Source: Sulfurospirillum diekertiae (GTDB lineage: Bacteria; Campylobacterota; Campylobacteria; Campylobacterales; Sulfurospirillaceae). From it: a stretch of DNA of 64,000 nt. The notes beneath the pieces are model-generated. The model was not told where the DNA came from, searched no databases, and saw only the letters and a program-made list of their open reading frames with translations. Each line of letters starts with the position of its first letter. Position 1 is the first letter of the stretch. The stretch is from the NCBI RefSeq assembly GCF_002162315.1, contig NZ_CP021416.1, positions 1,376,207 to 1,440,206 on the forward strand, written 5' to 3'. This document shows positions 8,609-17,340 of the stretch, one piece after another. Position numbers and translations under genes: made by a program.

Positions 8609-9830
8609 AAATGCTTTAGTACACACGAATGAGGGACTTATTCCTAAAGATGTACTGATTAAAGAAGGTAAAATTGTTTCAATAGCACAAAATATTACCA
8701 CTTCTTTAGACGATGAAATGATTGATGCAAATGGGCTTTACTTGCTTCCAGGACTCATTGATCTTAATGTACGTTTTGCAAATAGCACTCTTAACAAAGA
8801 ACATATTGATAAACTCTCTTCTAGTTGCCTAAAAGGGGGTGTTACAACAGCTGTGGTTATGTCTGATTTTACACCACGGCTTGATAGTGCCACACTTTTA
8901 GAATTAGTCAAATTTAAAATTGATCAAGCCAAGATAAATCTTCATATGAGTGCTCCTTTGGCTGATGAAAAAGAAGACCAACTGCATAATATAGCAACGC
9001 TTCTTAATAATGGTGCTGCAGCCATTTTGGCAGATTCCCATCGTAATGCTAACCTTCTAAGACGTGGCATGCAATATGCGATTATGAAAAAAAGACCTCT
9101 TTTTGTACAGTGTTATGAACCAAACCTTGATGATAATGGTTTGATGAATGATGGCTTTAGTGCTTCAAAAATGGGGCTTTCAGGCATCTCCAAAATCTCT
9201 GAAACAGCTGAAGTGGCTAAAGTTTCAGAAATGGCACATTTTTACGGTGCCAAAGTGGTGTTAAAATCCCTTTCAACCAAACGCTCTTTAGAGATTGCCA
9301 AAGAACATAAAGCCCTTAAATCAGACTTGTATGCCGAGGTTTCAATTCATCATCTTGCCAAAAATGACACCAGTTGTGATGGCTTTAATACGTATGCTAA
9401 ATTGATGCCACCCCTTCGTGAAGAAGATGAGCGCAAAGCTTTAGTGGGCGCTTTGAAAGAGGGAATGGTTGATATTTTAACATCAGCCCACTCACCCAAA
9501 TCAATCCTTTATAAAGACGTGGCATTTGAAGATGCGGCATTTGGTATTGGTTCCATTGAAGAGTTCTTAACACTGGTATACACCTTCCTCGTTAAAAATG
9601 AAGTGATTGATTTAGGTGAACTTATTCGTATTTGTTGTGTGAACCCTGCTCAAGTGTTAGGCTTAGAGCATAAAGGGTTGATTCAAGAGGGGTTTGATGC
9701 AGATTTAGTGCTGTTTGATCCTAAAGAGAGCTATGAAGTAACCAATAAACACTCACTCTATTTTGGTGATACGCTCTATGGAAAAGTGAAAAAAGTAATT
9801 GTTGATGGAACGTTACTGTTAAATCAATAA
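8598..9830 (+). CDS. Dihydroorotase-like protein lacking catalytic histidines
   Basis: A 410-residue amidohydrolase-fold protein aligned with class I dihydroorotases: ANGLYLLPGLIDLNV at the first barrel strand, GGVTTAVVMSDFTP, and a C-terminal beta-sandwich ending VKKVIVDGTLLLN. The usual metal motif D-x-H-x-H-x-R is D-L-N-V-R here, so both histidines are lost. The distal T-D-H-A-P motif is S-A-H-S-P, with the Asp missing. This pattern matches the PyrC' pseudo-enzymes that act as structural partners of aspartate transcarbamoylase. A true catalytic DHOase would have to be encoded elsewhere. It overlaps the repaired end of the GH3 gene and has GAGGAAG as ribosome binding site. Confidence 0.8.
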   Translation: MLIKNALVHTNEGLIPKDVLIKEGKIVSIAQNITTSLDDEMIDANGLYLLPGLIDLNVRFANSTLNKEHIDKLSSSCLKGGVTTAVVMSDFTPRLDSATLLELVKFKIDQAKINLHMSAPLADEKEDQLHNIATLLNNGAAAILADSHRNANLLRRGMQYAIMKKRPLFVQCYEPNLDDNGLMNDGFSASKMGLSGISKISETAEVAKVSEMAHFYGAKVVLKSLSTKRSLEIAKEHKALKSDLYAEVSIHHLAKNDTSCDGFNTYAKLMPPLREEDERKALVGALKEGMVDILTSAHSPKSILYKDVAFEDAAFGIGSIEEFLTLVYTFLVKNEVIDLGELIRICCVNPAQVLGLEHKGLIQEGFDADLVLFDPKESYEVTNKHSLYFGDTLYGKVKKVIVDGTLLLNQ

Positions 9831-9849
9831 ATTCTATGTTATGACTCAA

Positions 9850-10584
9850 TCAGTAAAATACCTTTGAAAGATAGAGTCCACACGCTGGTATCAATGTTGT
9901 GGACACTTTCATTTTCCGTTCGCGTTGGGCTATCAAATCATCTAGCGAGAGTTCGTTATGACATACTTTGAGTAAACTACCACACATCATTCGTACTTGC
10001 GAACGTAAAAAAGCATCTCCTAAAAAATAGATAATGATTAAATTTTTATACCGATAAGCGCCTGCTTTAAAGATGGTGCGTTCATCTTTAGTTGTCCCAC
10101 CACCAAGCTTTTTAAAGTATTCAAAGTTATGAAACCCTACAAAAACTTGTGCATATTCATTTAATTTCATCACATTCAGTGCTTTTACATGTAAAGCATA
10201 ATTGGCCAAAAATGGCTGATATGCACCATCGTAAAGTATGTAACGGTACAATCTTTTCTTCGCATTAAAGCGGGCATGAAAGGAAGCGTCAACAGGGATG
10301 ATACTTTGAATAAAAATATATGGCGCTAAAAAACCATTCAGATGCGATTGAAGTTTTTCAAGATCATTCCAAAAAACTGGAAGGTCTATATGTATAACTT
10401 GATGCGTTGCATGCACTCCCGTATCGGTGCGTCCACTTCCGACAACTGTCGCATCAATATTGACACGTCTAAGTGCACGGGTAATAGTTCCTGCAACGCT
10501 TTGACATGTTTTTGTCTCATTTTTTTGAATTTGAAAGCCAACAAAAGCGCTTCCATCATAGCTTAGAGTGATTTTAACACGCAT
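9850..10584 (-). CDS. truA: tRNA pseudouridine(38-40) synthase
   Basis: A 244-residue enzyme. It has the N-terminal YDGSAFVGFQIQ segment and the catalytic aspartate motif GSGRTDTGVHATHQV, with the Asp inside RTD. FHARFNAKKRLYRYIL and FLRSQVRMMCGSLLKV follow. It isomerises uridines 38-40 in the anticodon stem of many tRNAs. Length is normal. The gene is last in the minus-strand set prepilin peptidase - lptF/G - truA, seven bases after the permease; the same order is known to me from Campylobacter jejuni. A TTACATGTAA copy at 10185 encodes Leu-His-Val. Confidence 0.95.
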   Translation of the reverse strand: MRVKITLSYDGSAFVGFQIQKNETKTCQSVAGTITRALRRVNIDATVVGSGRTDTGVHATHQVIHIDLPVFWNDLEKLQSHLNGFLAPYIFIQSIIPVDASFHARFNAKKRLYRYILYDGAYQPFLANYALHVKALNVMKLNEYAQVFVGFHNFEYFKKLGGGTTKDERTIFKAGAYRYKNLIIIYFLGDAFLRSQVRMMCGSLLKVCHNELSLDDLIAQRERKMKVSTTLIPACGLYLSKVFY

Positions 10585-10590
10585 AAGAGT

Positions 10591-11617
10591 TTAAAAGATG
10601 GCACGAATGCGTTTTTGATATATGATGTAAGCAATGAAAAAAGTCAGTACAAAAACAATGATCGGTGCAAATTGTGGTTGCCATGTTGAGACTAACGTTG
10701 TCAACAGAAGATACGTTGAGATCGTGACAAACATAGCAACATAAATACCACTTTTATTATAACGATAGGTCACAATACCAATGCTCAGTGCAATCAATGT
10801 TGAAGCCATGGGGAAGAGGGCTATGAGGAGGAAAAATGCAAGGTCATAGGCACGTCTTTGGTCGACAAAAACGCCACTCCAATACTCTTCAATACTCTGA
10901 ATCGCACCAACAGGTGTTTTCGGATTAGAATTAAGATGCATCTCATCAAAATTGATCTGCTGAATGGTATCTTTTGAAAATTCAAAAATCTTACCTTTGT
11001 CAAGATTAAGTCTTAGAATACCTTTTTCATTATCGATCGCTGCTGTGGTAGCGACGATCAATTTTTCATCTTCATTTTCCATAGGTGCTTGGTAGAGTGT
11101 AACCCCGCTGTAGAGTTTAGTGTCATCGCTGTGTTCAATGTAAACGAGCCAATCAGCGAACTTTTGACCAAATTCATTGGCTTTGATATTAAATTTAGCT
11201 TCAGCTTTTTTGTATTCAATAAAATTGTTATTCAGTTGCTTTGAAATAGGAATCAGCACAAAAATATCCAGTAAAAGCACCAAGGAGAGTCCTGATGCGA
11301 GCGTTAAAAAGAGCTGTGCTATTTTTTTAGGATTGTAGCCAAGGGTAAAGAGGACAATGGTCTCATTCTCTTTTGAAAGATTAAAAAGAGTAATACACAG
11401 TGCAATAAAAAAAGTGATGGGAAGTGTGTAAACCATCGTTCTGGGTAAAAGATAAATATATAGCGTGCCAAGTTCCAAGAAATTCATTTTAATAATCGCA
11501 GTAAGCGCTGCAATCTTAATGAAAAAGACAACGGAAGTGATAAAAAAAAGAATAAAAAATAAAAGAGCTGAAGAGCTCACTGAAGTGTTTTAAAAGATAA
11601 CGACTGACTCTATTCAT
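10591..11617 (-). CDS. LptF/LptG family LPS export permease, frameshifted near the 5' end
   Basis: The main frame (10591-11580) gives about 330 residues of a YjgP/YjgQ permease. It has N-terminal membrane helices, the conserved SKENETIVLFTLGYNPKKIAQLF coupling-helix region cut here into short blocks, a periplasmic beta-jellyroll, and three C-terminal helices. It extracts LPS from the inner membrane with LptB. The GTG at 11580 is probably not the start: an ATG at 11617, overlapping the prepilin peptidase stop, opens MNRVSRYLLKHFSELFSS in another frame. That is the expected cytoplasmic amphipathic helix. One T too many in the T-rich run (plus-strand 11542-11564) separates the frames. Whether it is LptF or LptG cannot be decided. 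Confidence 0.82.
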
Positions 11618-12338
11618 AGATAAATTCCATTACATGTAAAATTGGTAGATCAAAAAACCACGTGATTAAAAGCCCTAAAGAGAGAAAGGGGATAAAGGGC
11701 AATTCATACCCGCGTTTACGTACAATAACAAAAGCAACAAGTGCAATTACGGCTGCTAAATAAATTGCCACAAGCCCAAGCTTGATACCAAGAAGTGCTC
11801 CTATGATACCCGCGATAATACTATCTGCTTCACCCATTGCCTCTTTTTTTGTCAGTGCTGAAACTAAGAAGCGTAAAAGGGTAAATGCACCCATCAATAA
11901 AAGTCCATTTTGAAATGATTGTAACGGTATTGCTGTACAAAAAGCAATTAAAAGTGCTGGTAAACTTAAGCTGTCTGGAACGGCTTTATAGCGAAGATCA
12001 ATAATACTAAGGGCAAGTAAAAGTGAAAAGATAGAACCCACCAAAAGAGTTTGTGTAAGATTTTCTAAATGAACATAGCAGAGTCCGTATATTACGGCTG
12101 AACTCAGTTCAACGAGGGGATATTGCATAGAAATTGAACTTTTGCAAAAAGCACATTTCCCCCGTAGTGCCAGCCATGAAACAAGGGGTATGTTGTGATA
12201 CCATTTAAGGGGATGGAAACAGTGTGGACAGTGTGATGCAGGAAGTGAAATGCTCTCACCTTTGGGCAAACGCAAAATGGCTACGTTGAGAAACGATCCA
12301 ATGCAGAGTCCAAAAAGTGTGATTAAAATAACTTCCAT
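11610..12338 (-). CDS. Prepilin peptidase (type IV leader peptidase)
   Basis: A 242-residue integral membrane aspartic protease. The N-terminal cytoplasmic zinc-ribbon cysteines are in CPHCFHPL and CAFCKSSI. Catalytic aspartates lie in SIIDLRYKAVPD and in MGEADSIIAGI (the GxGD position, here GEAD). It cleaves and N-methylates type IV pilin or pseudopilin leader peptides. No pilin gene is in the window. It follows the hypothetical gene at 12345 after six bases, and its stop overlaps the proposed ATG of the lptF/G gene. A TTACATGTAA copy at 11630 encodes Leu-His-Val near the C-terminus. Confidence 0.92.
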   Translation of the reverse strand: MEVILITLFGLCIGSFLNVAILRLPKGESISLPASHCPHCFHPLKWYHNIPLVSWLALRGKCAFCKSSISMQYPLVELSSAVIYGLCYVHLENLTQTLLVGSIFSLLLALSIIDLRYKAVPDSLSLPALLIAFCTAIPLQSFQNGLLLMGAFTLLRFLVSALTKKEAMGEADSIIAGIIGALLGIKLGLVAIYLAAVIALVAFVIVRKRGYELPFIPFLSLGLLITWFFDLPILHVMEFIYE

Positions 12339-12344
12339 TACCTA

Positions 12345-13067
12345 CTAGCCCTTTAAATCTAATACTATATCGCTCAGATCAAAAAGAGGTGAAATCTCTT
12401 CTTGAAGAGTAATGTGTGTAATCATACCCAATTTAGGGCTCTCTTTTTGTAAATAATGGAAACTTTTTTCATACATCGTTGCCATCTGAAGTTTTGTTGG
12501 GCTTAAAATTCCCCGTAAGGGTCCAAGATGTTCCAATGCCATATAAAACAAAAGTGTTTCATCGCCTTGAACTTGGAATTGCAACATGACTTTTTTACCA
12601 TCATAAGACAAAGGAAGATGAATCGTGGCTTTTGAAAGGGCGAGTAGCATGTAGCTTAACGTTTTAAACAGCGTTTTGGAAATGGTCTCATCACTCAGTT
12701 GTTTGAGTAAAAATGATTTAAAATCGTTATAGGAAAACGTTTTTGAGTCAAAAAAATGCTTATAATCAAGTGGCAAAAAATACTCATCCTTTTCAAACAG
12801 TTGGGGCTGTTTATAAAGCGCTGAGATGGTAAGGATGCCCCCTTGTTTTTCTGAAAAATTTGCCCAATATTTTTGTCCCTCTTTGAGGTTTTTACTGCTT
12901 TTCGTTGTCAGCTCTTTGCGCCCAAGTTTGAGACGATAACGTGTAGCATCAATCTGCTTCATGACTTCGATGCTGACAGGTAAATTGGCATTAAAATTAA
13001 TGCTTGAACTACTTGTGTGCCCAATGTCTGAGCCAAGACCCGCTAATTTTTGAAGTGTGGAGATCAT
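12345..13067 (-). CDS. Conserved hypothetical protein downstream of coaBC
   Basis: A 240-residue protein without signal peptide or membrane segment. The N-terminal third is Ser/Lys-rich; the remainder looks alpha/beta, with YKHFFDSKTFSYNDFKSFLL and a C-terminus ending SPLFDLSDIVLDLKG. I do not recognise a family. Its ATG overlaps the coaBC stop by four bases (ATGA), so it is translationally coupled to coaBC. As I recall, the same position in C. jejuni also holds an uncharacterised gene, followed there by uppS, which is absent here. Confidence 0.75.
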   Translation of the reverse strand: MISTLQKLAGLGSDIGHTSSSSINFNANLPVSIEVMKQIDATRYRLKLGRKELTTKSSKNLKEGQKYWANFSEKQGGILTISALYKQPQLFEKDEYFLPLDYKHFFDSKTFSYNDFKSFLLKQLSDETISKTLFKTLSYMLLALSKATIHLPLSYDGKKVMLQFQVQGDETLLFYMALEHLGPLRGILSPTKLQMATMYEKSFHYLQKESPKLGMITHITLQEEISPLFDLSDIVLDLKG

Positions 13068-14275
13068 AGATGGCTACAGTGCTCCACAATCTGTTCAGCA
13101 ATTTCAAATTTGCCAGCGAGTGAAAATTTTTGGACATGAGAGGGAGTAATAAAACTGATCTCATTTTTAGTGCTTCCAAAGTTATTTTGATCTTTTAAAA
13201 TATTGAGACACACGGCATCCAGCCCTTTTTTCTCCAGCATTTTTCCTGCATTTTCCAGTGCTTTGCTTTCGTCTATTTCTGCTTTAAAGCCAATGACTTT
13301 AAAATCGCGTTTGGGAAGCGAAGCAAGGACATCGACATTGCGTTTAAGCTCAAGGCTATAAGTTTCACCTAATTCTTCTTTTTTGAGCTTACCTTCATGT
13401 ACTTTGATCGGTACATAATCACTGACTGCTGCAGCCATGAGTAAGTACGGAGTTTTATCATTTTTTGTGACATATTGCATTTGTGAAAGTAGGGCACTTT
13501 GAAGCTCGGTGGTACTCTTTACATGTAATGTGTTGATTGCGTTTATTTGGGGTGTTTCTCCGCTGCTAATGAGCGTCACATTGGCTCCCCTTAGGAAAAA
13601 AGCGAGTGCAAGTGCTGAAGCTTGCTTTCCACTGGAAAAATTGGTGAGGCATCTCACATCATCGATTTTTTCCATTGTGCCACCACCGGTAATAATGACT
13701 TCTCGATCAGTCCAAAAAGCTTCTTTCAGAAGCAGTCTTGCACAGTGATAGAAAATTTGCTCAATGTCAGCAAGCGCACCTACCCCTTCATCGTTACAGG
13801 CAAGCAGTTTGGATTGCGGTGCAACAATTTCGTATCCAAGAGAAGTGAGCTTTAAAAGGCTCTCCTGGGTAATGGGATTTAGCATCATGTTGGTGTTTGC
13901 TGAAGGGGCAAGCACGATCGTTTTGGTAAAAGCAATCGCCGTTTGGGTTAAAAGATTGTCTGCAATGCCGTGACTGAGTTTATTGATGGTGTTCACCGAA
14001 GCGGGAGCTATGAGAAAAAGGTCTGCCCATTTGCCCGTGTGAATGTGGCTAAGCCCTTCACTCCAGCTTTCGGTTTCTACATGTAAAACCTTGTTTTGAC
14101 TGATGGTCTCAAAGGTAAGGGGAGCAATAAAACGTTTGGCATCTTCACTCATCAGTACCTTAACCTCAGCACCCGCTTTGATAAAAAGTCGAATCAGCTC
14201 TAAGGCTTTGTAAATGGCAATGCTTCCCGTCACACCTAAAAGGATTTTTTTCCCTGCAAGAAGATTATTTCGCAT
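13064..14275 (-). CDS. coaBC: Bifunctional phosphopantothenoylcysteine decarboxylase / phosphopantothenate-cysteine ligase
   Basis: A 403-residue fused CoaBC protein. Residues about 1-180 form the flavin-dependent decarboxylase CoaC: LLGVTGSIAIYKALELIRLF, then the PASVNTINKLSHGIADNL loop and the ANTNMMLNP motif. Residues about 190-400 form the ligase CoaB: EVIITGGGTMEKIDDVRCLTNFSSGK is the binding block (quoted in part), and VIGFKAE is near the end. It converts 4'-phosphopantothenate to 4'-phosphopantetheine for coenzyme A. The start at 14275 (MRNNLLAGKK) overlaps the glmU 3' end by 11 bases. A TTACATGTAA copy at 13519 encodes Leu-His-Val. Confidence 0.95.
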   Translation of the reverse strand: MRNNLLAGKKILLGVTGSIAIYKALELIRLFIKAGAEVKVLMSEDAKRFIAPLTFETISQNKVLHVETESWSEGLSHIHTGKWADLFLIAPASVNTINKLSHGIADNLLTQTAIAFTKTIVLAPSANTNMMLNPITQESLLKLTSLGYEIVAPQSKLLACNDEGVGALADIEQIFYHCARLLLKEAFWTDREVIITGGGTMEKIDDVRCLTNFSSGKQASALALAFFLRGANVTLISSGETPQINAINTLHVKSTTELQSALLSQMQYVTKNDKTPYLLMAAAVSDYVPIKVHEGKLKKEELGETYSLELKRNVDVLASLPKRDFKVIGFKAEIDESKALENAGKMLEKKGLDAVCLNILKDQNNFGSTKNEISFITPSHVQKFSLAGKFEIAEQIVEHCSHL

Positions 14276-15569
14276 CTTTTTTCCCGAAGAATTTGTAAAA
14301 GAATCCCTCAATAATTTTAAGAGGTTCACGGTTGATGGCTAAAGCGCCTTTTGGGATATTCTTTGTGACCGTTGTACCTGAAGCAATCAACACATCATCA
14401 CCAATGGTAACAGGGGCAACCAGTTGTGAGTCGCTACCTACAAAGACGTTTTTACCGATGATCGTTTGGTATTTGGCTTTGCCATCGTAATTACATGTAA
14501 TCGTTCCACATCCAATGTTCGTTCCCTCATCAATGATGGCGTCGCCTAAGTAGCTGAGATGCCCCGCTTTGACGCCTTTGAGCGTTGATTTTTTGATCTC
14601 AACAAAATTTCCGATGTGCGTATCTTCGATATGTGAGTCAGGGCGAACACGTGCCATTGGTCCAATGTCAGAATTTTTAATGACACTTTTTTCAATGACG
14701 GAGTGCGCTTTGATATGCGCATTTTCTAAAACCGTGCCTTTGAGTAGGGTAACACCGTTTTCAAGTTTGCATTCGCCGCTCATCTGGACATCCGCTTCAA
14801 TGTAAATCGTTTGAGGCAGGCGCATGCTCACCCCTTGTTCCATAAAACGACGTTTAATGCGCTCTTGCATCAGTTCTTCGGCTTGGGAGAGATGGTATTT
14901 GGAATTCACACCCATAAACGTCGCTTCATCGACAAACAGCGCTTTAACACTTTTCTTCTCGGCATTGGCTAAAGCAATAAGATCGGTGATGTAATACTCT
15001 TTTTGACTGTTATGATTGGAAAGCTTTGGAAGATTCTCGTTCAAAAAGTCAGTTTTAAAGAGGTAAACACCTGCATTGACCGCCGTTACTTTTTTCTCTT
15101 CCGCAGTCGCATCTTTCTCTTCAACAATTTTTTGGACGTTTAAAGACTCATCCATGATGACGCGCCCATAACCAAAGGGCTCTTTACATGTAAAGGCGCT
15201 CATGACCACGTCTGCATCTAAATGTGTAAAATTTTGCATATTTTCAGCTTCAAGCAGTGGCATATCGCCATTGAGTACGAGTAAATGCTCATATTTTGGC
15301 TTCACACCACGAATCGCACCGCCCGTACCTGGGAAGTTTTGATGGTCTTGTATGCTATAGTGGATATTTGAAAAGTGACGGTCCATTTTCTCTTTGACAA
15401 GGTCTGCTTGATGGTATAAAATGACATGAATGTCGTCGCTGATCTTTTGTGATTCTTTGATGATGTGATACAGCATTTCAAAGCCGCTGATCTCGTGAAG
15501 GACTTTAGGTAAGCTTGATTTCATGCGTGTCCCAAGCCCTGCCGCCATAATTGCAATTGATATATTCAT
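14265..15569 (-). CDS. glmU: Bifunctional GlcNAc-1-P uridyltransferase / GlcN-1-P acetyltransferase
   Basis: A 434-residue protein. The N-terminal nucleotidyltransferase domain starts with AAGLGTRMKSSLPKVLH and includes VLNGDMPLLEA and NAGVYLF. The C-terminal left-handed beta-helix has hexapeptide repeats and the acetyltransferase block GHLSYLGDAIIDEGTNIGCG followed by TCNYDGKAKYQT. It makes UDP-GlcNAc for peptidoglycan and LPS. The start MNISIAIMAAGLG at 15569 is chosen over an upstream in-frame codon because the Rossmann-like strand begins there. TTACATGTAA copies at 14491 and 15184 encode Thr-Cys; the former is inside the conserved TCNYDG motif. Confidence 0.96.
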   Translation of the reverse strand: MNISIAIMAAGLGTRMKSSLPKVLHEISGFEMLYHIIKESQKISDDIHVILYHQADLVKEKMDRHFSNIHYSIQDHQNFPGTGGAIRGVKPKYEHLLVLNGDMPLLEAENMQNFTHLDADVVMSAFTCKEPFGYGRVIMDESLNVQKIVEEKDATAEEKKVTAVNAGVYLFKTDFLNENLPKLSNHNSQKEYYITDLIALANAEKKSVKALFVDEATFMGVNSKYHLSQAEELMQERIKRRFMEQGVSMRLPQTIYIEADVQMSGECKLENGVTLLKGTVLENAHIKAHSVIEKSVIKNSDIGPMARVRPDSHIEDTHIGNFVEIKKSTLKGVKAGHLSYLGDAIIDEGTNIGCGTITCNYDGKAKYQTIIGKNVFVGSDSQLVAPVTIGDDVLIASGTTVTKNIPKGALAINREPLKIIEGFFYKFFGKKDAK

Positions 15570-15684
15570 AAATAGTGTTCCTAACAATCAGATGAAATCT
15601 ATTTTAACGAAAAGTTGTTTAAAGATTAAATGGTTTTTAACGCAAAACCAACTAAAATCATGGGATAACATTGAAGGAATCCAT

Positions 15685-16428
15685 TTGAAGAACGTGAAGA
15701 GAATTTTACTTGTACTATTGATCTGTATGACGCCGATGGCTTTTGGTGCCGATACAATCCCTACAGTCAACCTCTCTTTAAGTGCGCCCAATTCGCCACA
15801 ACAGTTGGTAACCAGTCTTAATCTGCTTGTTGTTCTTACCATTTTGGTTCTTGCACCTTCTCTTATTTTTATGATGACCAGTTTCTTACGCCTTTTGATC
15901 GTTTTCTCATTCCTTCGCCAAGCACTGGGAACACAGCAAATGCCACCTTCTCAAGTGATGGTCTCTTTGGCAATGATCTTGACGTTTTTCATTATGGAAC
16001 CGGTGATGAATGAGTCCTATGAAAACGCTATCAAGCCTTATTTGGCGGAGAAAATGACTTATCAAGAGGCCTTTGAAAAAGGTGCCGCTCCTTTTAAAGC
16101 TTTTATGATTCGCAATACCCGCGAGAAAGATTTAGCGCTTTTCTTTCGTATTCGTAACCTTGAAAACCCAAAAAACATTGAAGATGTTCCTTTGACCGTG
16201 GCAATGCCAGCATTTATGATCAGTGAGCTTAAAACTGCCTTTGAGATCGGCTTTTTACTTTACTTGCCATTTCTCGTCATTGACATGGTTGTCAGTTCTG
16301 TCTTAATGAGTATGGGTATGATGATGTTACCGCCTGTTATGATCTCTTTACCGTTCAAACTGCTTATTTTTGTACTTGTTGATGGTTGGAACTTACTGGT
16401 ACAAAAACTCGTGGAGAGCTTCCATTAA
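15685..16428 (+). CDS. fliP: Flagellar biosynthesis protein FliP
   Basis: A 247-residue membrane protein of the flagellar type III export gate. It has a cleavable signal peptide (LKNVKRILLVLLICMTPMAFG), then LVVLTILVLAPSLIFMMTSF and IVFSFLRQALGTQQMPPSQV. The C-terminal PAFMISELKTAFEIGFLLYLPF and MGMMMLPP blocks are typical of FliP. The TTG start at 15685 is preferred because AAGGA lies six bases before it; a GTG at 15694 is an alternative. The gene is divergent from glmU and overlaps the mutarotase frame downstream. Confidence 0.94.
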   Translation: MKNVKRILLVLLICMTPMAFGADTIPTVNLSLSAPNSPQQLVTSLNLLVVLTILVLAPSLIFMMTSFLRLLIVFSFLRQALGTQQMPPSQVMVSLAMILTFFIMEPVMNESYENAIKPYLAEKMTYQEAFEKGAAPFKAFMIRNTREKDLALFFRIRNLENPKNIEDVPLTVAMPAFMISELKTAFEIGFLLYLPFLVIDMVVSSVLMSMGMMMLPPVMISLPFKLLIFVLVDGWNLLVQKLVESFH

Positions 16429-17236
16429 CACGCACTACCTAACAACCACAGCGTTGGGGTTTGAACTGCACCATCCTCTCTTTGATGCGACTATCTTAAA
16501 ACAAGGTGCTCAACTGATCCATTTTCAGCCTAAAGAGGGCGAGCCACTCTTTTGGTGTGCCGATCTTTCCACTTTTGAAAAAGGCAAGGCCTTTCGTGGT
16601 GGCATTCCTCTGTGTTGGCCATGGTTTGGAAAAGCAGGTATCCCTTCTCATGGGTTTGCGCGCATTGTTGAATGGACATTACTCTCGCATGTCGCAAATG
16701 AAGAGGGTATCAAGTTAGTGTTTGAGCTATCTGATTCAATGACGACACGCGCTATTTGGCCTTATGCGTTTAACGCACATCTTACGATGGTATTAGGAAA
16801 AGAGGTTGCACTCTCTTTACATGTAAAGGCAGACAAAGAGAGCACCGCAGCCCTCCATTCTTATTTTACATGTAAACAGATCGATGATGTCAACGTTACG
16901 GGACTAGGTCTCACCTACATCGACGCGTTACTCGGTGGAAAGCCATGCGAAGAGGTGAAAACACCTTTACATGTAAACCGTGCGATTGATCGTATCTACA
17001 CGCGTCCTGATGCCAAAACGATTCTCCAAGAGAAAGAGCGAACGATCACTATTACGCATGAAAATCACAGCGATGTGGTCGTGTGGAATCCATGGTTGGA
17101 AGGCAGTGAAAAACTTTCCGACATGAACGAAAATGACTATACAAAAATGCTCTGCATCGAGAGCGCTAGAATTACAAAACCTTTAAAGTGTGATGATCGT
17201 TTACATGTAACGATCCATGTGGAGTGTCGCTCCTAA
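16424..17236 (+). CDS. D-hexose-6-phosphate mutarotase (YeaD-like aldose 1-epimerase family)
   Basis: The protein aligns with YeaD-type mutarotases: KQGAQLIHFQPKEGEPLFW, GKAFRGGIPLCWPWFG, HGFARIVEWTL, the catalytic histidine region ALHSYF, and VVWNPW with the acidic CIESAR segment. It interconverts alpha and beta anomers of hexose-6-phosphates. The start is uncertain. An ATT at 16424 overlaps the fliP stop and has GGAGAG five bases upstream. In-frame ATGs at 16370 and 16382 lie inside fliP and lack a ribosome binding site; TTG at 16453 would clip the domain. Four copies of TTACATGTAA (16817, 16866, 16967, 17201) fall within 400 bases of this gene. Confidence 0.85.
   Translation: MNTHYLTTTALGFELHHPLFDATILKQGAQLIHFQPKEGEPLFWCADLSTFEKGKAFRGGIPLCWPWFGKAGIPSHGFARIVEWTLLSHVANEEGIKLVFELSDSMTTRAIWPYAFNAHLTMVLGKEVALSLHVKADKESTAALHSYFTCKQIDDVNVTGLGLTYIDALLGGKPCEEVKTPLHVNRAIDRIYTRPDAKTILQEKERTITITHENHSDVVVWNPWLEGSEKLSDMNENDYTKMLCIESARITKPLKCDDRLHVTIHVECRS
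16817..17210. repeat. Cluster of four TTACATGTAA palindromes
   Basis: Perfect copies start at 16817, 16866, 16967 and 17201, all inside the mutarotase coding region. They encode LHVK, FTCK, LHVN and LHVT. This is the densest cluster of the window-wide palindrome. Flanking bases differ between copies, so this is not a tandem duplication of a longer unit. Confidence 0.9.
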
Positions 17237-17251
17237 GCTTCAACGCGAATA

Positions 17252-17282
17252 CTTTACAATACTTACCTAAAGTATTGTAAAG
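17252..17282. promoter_or_regulatory. 13-bp perfect inverted repeat upstream of mdaB (candidate operator)
   Basis: Left arm CTTTACAATACTT (17252-17264), five-base spacer ACCTA, right arm AAGTATTGTAAAG (17270-17282). There is no T-run after it, so it is a poor terminator for the upstream mutarotase. A TATAAT box lies at 17304-17309, 32 bases before the mdaB ATG. The dyad therefore sits just upstream of or over the -35 region, the expected place for a dimeric regulator of a redox-responsive flavoprotein gene. Confidence 0.6.
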
Positions 17283-17340
17283 ATAAATTAAGTATATTAC
17301 ATCTATAATATTCCCAATAAACAAAAAAAAGGAAGACGCG

